From the NCBI GenBank assembly GCA_000435075.1, contig FR890669.1, positions 23,343 to 87,342 of the forward strand: 64,000 nt of DNA. The letters run 5' to 3'. Position numbers and translations under genes: made by a program. The notes beneath the pieces are model-generated. The model had not been told where the DNA came from and made no database searches. It saw nothing but the letters and a program-made list of their open reading frames with translations. The stretch comes from Bacteroides sp. CAG:770. Its GTDB lineage: Bacteria > Bacteroidota > Bacteroidia > Bacteroidales > UBA932. This document shows, in pieces, positions 60,550 through 64,000 of the stretch; position 1 is the first letter of the stretch; each line of letters opens with the position of its first letter.

Positions 60550-61164
60550 CTCTGAGGTTGATTTCAGATGTGTTTTTGAAAAGTAGGTTTTTGACTTTCT
60601 TCATTGTTTTGGAAAGTTTCCCATAACAATGGAGACTAAATAAAAAGGTCGAATAAAAAATAACATTGCCGAACCGAACGTGACCATAGCAGAAGTGGTG
60701 CATTTGAAAACGCTCCAGAAGGTACATTTAAAGGGATATAGTCAAATGACGTGGGAGACCGGAGGTTACGTTCTTCTTGCAGTGAATTATAACTTCTGCA
60801 ACCTCTTCGCGTGTCATCATATGAAAAAATTTTTTTTGCGAAGGTAACCCTGAAGTTTCAGAATTCAATGACGAGCGTCACCTGAGGCTTACATTGTTGA
60901 AGAAAAACTTGCTTTTTACAAAGCCTGGTCTCCAAAGGTCTTTTAAAGATATCGGAGAGCCTCCGAAAATCCTTGGAGGGACTTCGAAGTCTACGAAATA
61001 CCTACACAAAGTTCACCGAATGCTTACGTATTATTTCTTAGATTCTCTCCTTTGAACTTGTACGTTTCATTGCCATTTTGTATAATGTCAATGAATCAAA
61101 ATGGTTATAGCTATGAGTGTGCAATTTTAGGGAAGCGTACACCAGCATATGCTTTCTGGCTTGA

Positions 61165-62601
61165 TTATTTCGGTAATATCTCAAGTTCATCAAGTCGTTG
61201 GTTAATTTCGTCTATTTCTCTTTTTAGTACCATAGAAATAACCTCTGGGCTACATTCACGATCTTGATACAACAGTTTTAGCAATTCGTCGTCCGCGCTG
61301 CTCCAATCAGACGATACTGCATTTATGGGGGCATTTGTTGAGTTAATACTCTCTACGAGATAGAGTTCATCATAGCCCTCTTTAATAGATCGGCCTATTA
61401 TTGTTGACGGCGAGTTTGATGTCTTTGTTGACGCTATTCGCTGTTCTGAACCCTCCCCAATAAAATAAAAATTCCAGTTTCTATCAGAGTCGGGAAGGCC
61501 AAATTCATTGCTAGATCCAACATTATCAAGAATGATGCAATTTGATTTGCCCTCAGTTGGCCTTAGTCCTCTTCCAACCTGCTGCAAATACTTTACAAGA
61601 GATTTCGTAGGCCTTGCCAACTGGATAAATTCAATATCGGGGCAATCAAATCCTTCTGAAAAGATATCGACATTAACAATAATATCAATTTGACCGTTTT
61701 TGAAACGTTGCACATACATCTTTCTTTCATCCCGAGGCGTTAGGCTGTCAATTTTTACAATGTTAATTCCCGCTTTTTTATATTCCTCACAGATATGATC
61801 ACTATGTTTCCGACTGATGGAATAGATAATTCCTTTTTTGCCGTTTGCTATTTTTCTGTAACTGTTAAGAAGTCTTGCGCGGATCTGGACTGTATCCATT
61901 TCTCTTTCTAAAGCGGATGTCTTATAGTCTCCTTCTATATCGAATTCTGTAATTGAGGATATTTTTTCTTGTTCAATACTATTGCCTCGAACGGAATAGT
62001 AATTGTACGGTGCAAGCCATCCTTCAGAAATAAAATCCTTTATTGGTTTAGAAGTAATCAGTTTCTGATAGATCTCAGTAAAGCCGATATTATTCATTCT
62101 CCATGGGGTAGCAGTCACGCCTAGCTTTTTTGCATCAGGAAAAAGTTTCCACAGCTTTTTGTATGAACTTGCGACAGAATGGTGTGCCTCATCTATTATG
62201 ATAAAGCCAACATTTAGACCTGAAATAGCGTCTATGTTTGTATGGTGTGTAATAGTCTGGATAGACGCTACTTGAACATACTTTCTTAAGTCCCTCTCAC
62301 GTCCTCCTGCAATAATTCCATGTGAAATCTTGTATCTATCTAAGCTTTCGCTAATCTGATCGATCAGTTCAATTCGATGGGCAATTATTAGAATCTTGTA
62401 ATTAATAGTTTTCAGCACACTCCACGCTTTTATATCACTAATAATGGATGTGAATAAGCGTGTTTTTCCAGTTCCTGTAGGCATCTGGAATAGAATATCA
62501 TCCACCTCATTCCATGAAGTGAAAATTGACTCTTTTGCGTTTTGCTGATAAGGACGCAGAGAATTGTCAATCCTTGATATTTCAGAATAATTCACTTCCA
62601 T
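61165..62601 (-). CDS. SF2 helicase of the XPB/SSL2-like group
   Basis: 478 residues. Walker A PTGTGKTR is at 41-48, DEAH at 137-140, TATPWR as motif III-like segment, FSEGFDCPDIEFIQLARPTKS (motif V) and LQQVGRGLR (motif VI). This is a DEAD/DEAH-box ATPase resembling restriction-associated helicases. The C-terminal 90 residues are unrelated to the core. It is 7 bp from the DGQHR gene on the same strand and is co-transcribed with it. No heptamer occurs in this 2.9 kb block, in line with acquisition. Likely a DNA translocase or unwinding subunit of a defence or modification system (inference). Confidence 0.86.
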   Translation of the reverse strand: MEVNYSEISRIDNSLRPYQQNAKESIFTSWNEVDDILFQMPTGTGKTRLFTSIISDIKAWSVLKTINYKILIIAHRIELIDQISESLDRYKISHGIIAGGRERDLRKYVQVASIQTITHHTNIDAISGLNVGFIIIDEAHHSVASSYKKLWKLFPDAKKLGVTATPWRMNNIGFTEIYQKLITSKPIKDFISEGWLAPYNYYSVRGNSIEQEKISSITEFDIEGDYKTSALEREMDTVQIRARLLNSYRKIANGKKGIIYSISRKHSDHICEEYKKAGINIVKIDSLTPRDERKMYVQRFKNGQIDIIVNVDIFSEGFDCPDIEFIQLARPTKSLVKYLQQVGRGLRPTEGKSNCIILDNVGSSNEFGLPDSDRNWNFYFIGEGSEQRIASTKTSNSPSTIIGRSIKEGYDELYLVESINSTNAPINAVSSDWSSADDELLKLLYQDRECSPEVISMVLKREIDEINQRLDELEILPK

Positions 62602-62608
62602 AACTTAT

Positions 62609-63976
62609 CTATTCTATGCTATTTGATAGGTAATCTCTTATCAGCCACAGCTTGTTTATATCATTTCTTGTTAAAGCATCGTGCTTCTTCCCCTTAGGCG
62701 AATCAATTTTTGCTAACCAAGCAAGTTTTTCTGTTTTGGTCTTAAATCCGTCTCCTAAATCAATGGCGAAACGTGGATTAATATATTCCGATTGAAAATT
62801 TTTGTTAATAATCTGCTTATAGTCAGTTGTTTCCAAATAATCTTTCCAGTCGTAATTATCAAGAGACTCTGCTTCGTTCCCTTCAAGGTCTTTAATCATT
62901 CTTGCAGTACAATCATTCTTAATGCTAGCTACAGCAAGACTATTTTCCCAATTACTACCATACATTTGTTCTAGGGCAATGAAAACAGACTTCTTAAGAA
63001 GCTCCTTGATTTCTATTTTGAGTTCTCTTCCCTCTTTCTGGATAGTCTCGTCTTGAGTTTCCTTGAATAATACAAGTTCTTCTGGTTCATAATCAGGAAA
63101 TTTTCTATTAACCATATTTTGGAACATTCTAAGCCAGAATGTATCGGCTCCTTGTCCCAAATACCCTTTTAGGGAAGCATTATCCTCTTCACTGATATTG
63201 TTGATTGCTTCAGTAAGTGCGTAAATATAAGGCTTAATCGCGGATAGTCTTTCCTTGATTGGAGAGTTCTTGTTGATTATGTCAAGCTTTATCAGATATT
63301 TATGTAGGGACCCAATTAATGTAATGATAGCAAAAGTAGCCCTATTTGAAAACAGGTAGTCGTTTTTCCTTTCCTCATTAAGGGCTTCATCCATGAAATA
63401 ATATACACCATCTACAAACTGTGTGATACGTTTTCTGGAATCTTTCATAGCTTTATCGGAATCAGTTTCATCGGTGTCGTAGATATAGATGTCTGTATCT
63501 CCAGACCAATGAGTCTGTGTCGCGCTAGGTATCAATCCGGATTTGCTGAAAGCATTGTCAAATGGTTTAAATGCGAGTTCTGCACCATCTTCTCCAATTG
63601 AAATCTTGTTGTACAGGATGTTGTTTATATCTCCAGCAAGATTTTTAATGATTGAAGATCTTAATGCTTTCATTCGAGAATCAAGTCTTCCCGCGTTCCA
63701 ATAAAGGTCTTCTTCAAGATCAAGTCTCAGGCTTGGTTTTACGGCTTTCTGATTTTCGTTAATGTCCATAAAAATCTTCAGCTGTTCTTCTGATGGCATA
63801 TTTTCAAATGCGACCACGGGGATGGTATTAGTGTCTTTGAATTTTGATGCCGCATATCCATATACTCTATGCTGTCCATCGATGATATATGCTATGCCAT
63901 ATGCGTTCGGTATGGAGAGAACTCCGTATTTTGCTCTTGAGTTAGATAGCTTGCTAGCAGCTCCTGACTTCGTCAT
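62609..63976 (-). CDS. DGQHR-domain (DndB-like) protein, N-terminus probably missing
   Basis: 455 residues from ATG 63976. DGQHR at 33-37 lies within YGIAYIIDGQHRVYGYA, the hallmark of the DGQHR/DndB group linked to DNA phosphorothioation and related DNA-modification systems. In family members as I recall them the motif is usually 80-120 residues from the start, so about 60-80 residues seem to be missing. An in-frame TAG lies 4 codons upstream. In a neighbouring frame the last bases of the window read LRRLG and would join GDAMTKSG after a one-base change, so a frameshift near 63980 is likely. The rest is helical (FMDINENQKAVKPSLRLDLE). Unusually low GC. Confidence 0.75.
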   Translation of the reverse strand: MTKSGAASKLSNSRAKYGVLSIPNAYGIAYIIDGQHRVYGYAASKFKDTNTIPVVAFENMPSEEQLKIFMDINENQKAVKPSLRLDLEEDLYWNAGRLDSRMKALRSSIIKNLAGDINNILYNKISIGEDGAELAFKPFDNAFSKSGLIPSATQTHWSGDTDIYIYDTDETDSDKAMKDSRKRITQFVDGVYYFMDEALNEERKNDYLFSNRATFAIITLIGSLHKYLIKLDIINKNSPIKERLSAIKPYIYALTEAINNISEEDNASLKGYLGQGADTFWLRMFQNMVNRKFPDYEPEELVLFKETQDETIQKEGRELKIEIKELLKKSVFIALEQMYGSNWENSLAVASIKNDCTARMIKDLEGNEAESLDNYDWKDYLETTDYKQIINKNFQSEYINPRFAIDLGDGFKTKTEKLAWLAKIDSPKGKKHDALTRNDINKLWLIRDYLSNSIE

Positions 63977-64000
63977 TGCGTCACCCTAAACGCCGAAGTG

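Larger units (their letters stand above)
1019..61093. repeat. Dispersed heptamer GTCAATG/CATTGAC
   Basis: About 106 copies by hand count (55 GTCAATG and 51 CATTGAC on the plus strand), in genes in all frames and between genes. Example positions: 1019, 3062, 9508, 12963, 13437, 20011, 20025, 26878, 30043, 33851, 36865, 39212, 39227, 42045, 46844 region, 51389, 53848, 54271, 58707, 61087. The base after GTCAATG is mostly T or C. Blocks without any copy include 1.53-3.06, about 13.87-16.35, 43.75-46.2 and 61.1-64.0 kb. Confidence 0.85.
60374..61164. other. Long non-coding stretch between RhuM and the helicase
   Basis: 791 bp with no supported gene. It holds the RhuM promoter, the tandem repeat at 60507-60549, and around 60953-60980 overlapping small stems (CGGAG/CTCCG and CTCC/GGAG) that exclude each other. 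The last plus-strand heptamer of the window is at 61087. Confidence 0.55.

Noticed and set aside
60524..60727. Open frame of 67 codons on the minus strand
   Set aside because: Composition and position in a non-coding stretch with repeats give no support.
1019..61093. Heptamer CATTGAC as a -35 promoter box (TTGAC)
   Set aside because: Copies are equally frequent on both strands inside genes, and Bacteroidota promoters use TAnnTTTG with TTTG.
1019..61093. Heptamer as a Chi or KOPS site
   Set aside because: No strand bias (55 versus 51) over 64 kb, while both kinds are skewed with replication direction.
1..64000. tRNA and rRNA genes
   Set aside because: No cloverleaf or rRNA-like stretch was recognised by reading the intergenic regions.

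Overview
The window is chromosomal DNA of a member of the Bacteroidales (phylum Bacteroidota). Several independent signs agree: promoters with a -7 box TAnnTTTG about 20 bp downstream of a TTTG/TTG -33 box, almost no Shine-Dalgarno sequences, a TonB receptor with a carboxypeptidase-regulatory N-terminal domain, BACON and Fib_succ_major lipoproteins, an S37 peptidase, a DUF5723 outer-membrane protein and many small SPII lipoproteins. I cannot name the genus. No rRNA, tRNA or CRISPR was recognised.

Layout. 0-3.3 kb: two divergent esterases (the first cut by the window start), a three-gene DUF3791/DUF3990/small-protein cassette and an AlaX-like editing protein. 3.5-10.4 kb: a complete efflux operon (TetR, TolC, membrane-fusion lipoprotein, two ABC ATPases, two permeases). 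10.5-15.8 kb: a secreted four-module protein, an iron alcohol dehydrogenase and aspartase. 16-29 kb: small lipoproteins, an S37 peptidase, an XRE-MntA/HepT pair, an HD-MsrA fusion, an SDR with a membrane AraC regulator, a fimbrillin-FGE protein, an HD hydrolase and a repeat-containing lipoprotein. 29.1-29.8 kb: a strip of gene scraps. 29.8-48.9 kb: Ogt, patatin, NERD nuclease, BACON lipoprotein, TonB receptor with a His-rich partner, Pif1-type helicase, a MetE-like protein, lactonase, nitroreductase, a shortened Fic protein, AlkD, CMD-cupin with AraC, fRMsr and an MFS pump. 49-55 kb: a lipoprotein/DUF5723 pair, a VWA/sigma-like pair, Vsr and a flavin reductase. 55.4-64 kb: an accessory stretch with a second DUF3791/DUF3990 cassette, two phosphoesterases, RhuM, and at the right edge an SF2 helicase plus a DGQHR protein that look like part of a defence island.

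The most striking signal is not a gene. The heptamer GTCAATG/CATTGAC occurs about 106 times by hand count (55 on +, 51 on -), against roughly 8 expected by chance. It lies in all frames and between genes, and is missing from several blocks that look acquired. Other unexplained structure includes a 157-bp element present twice with complementary ends, three alternating 13-bp inverted repeats before a lipoprotein pair, a cluster of TTGCCGATA palindromes around the Fic gene, and two diverged copies of a probable ADP-ribosyltransferase-fold cassette.
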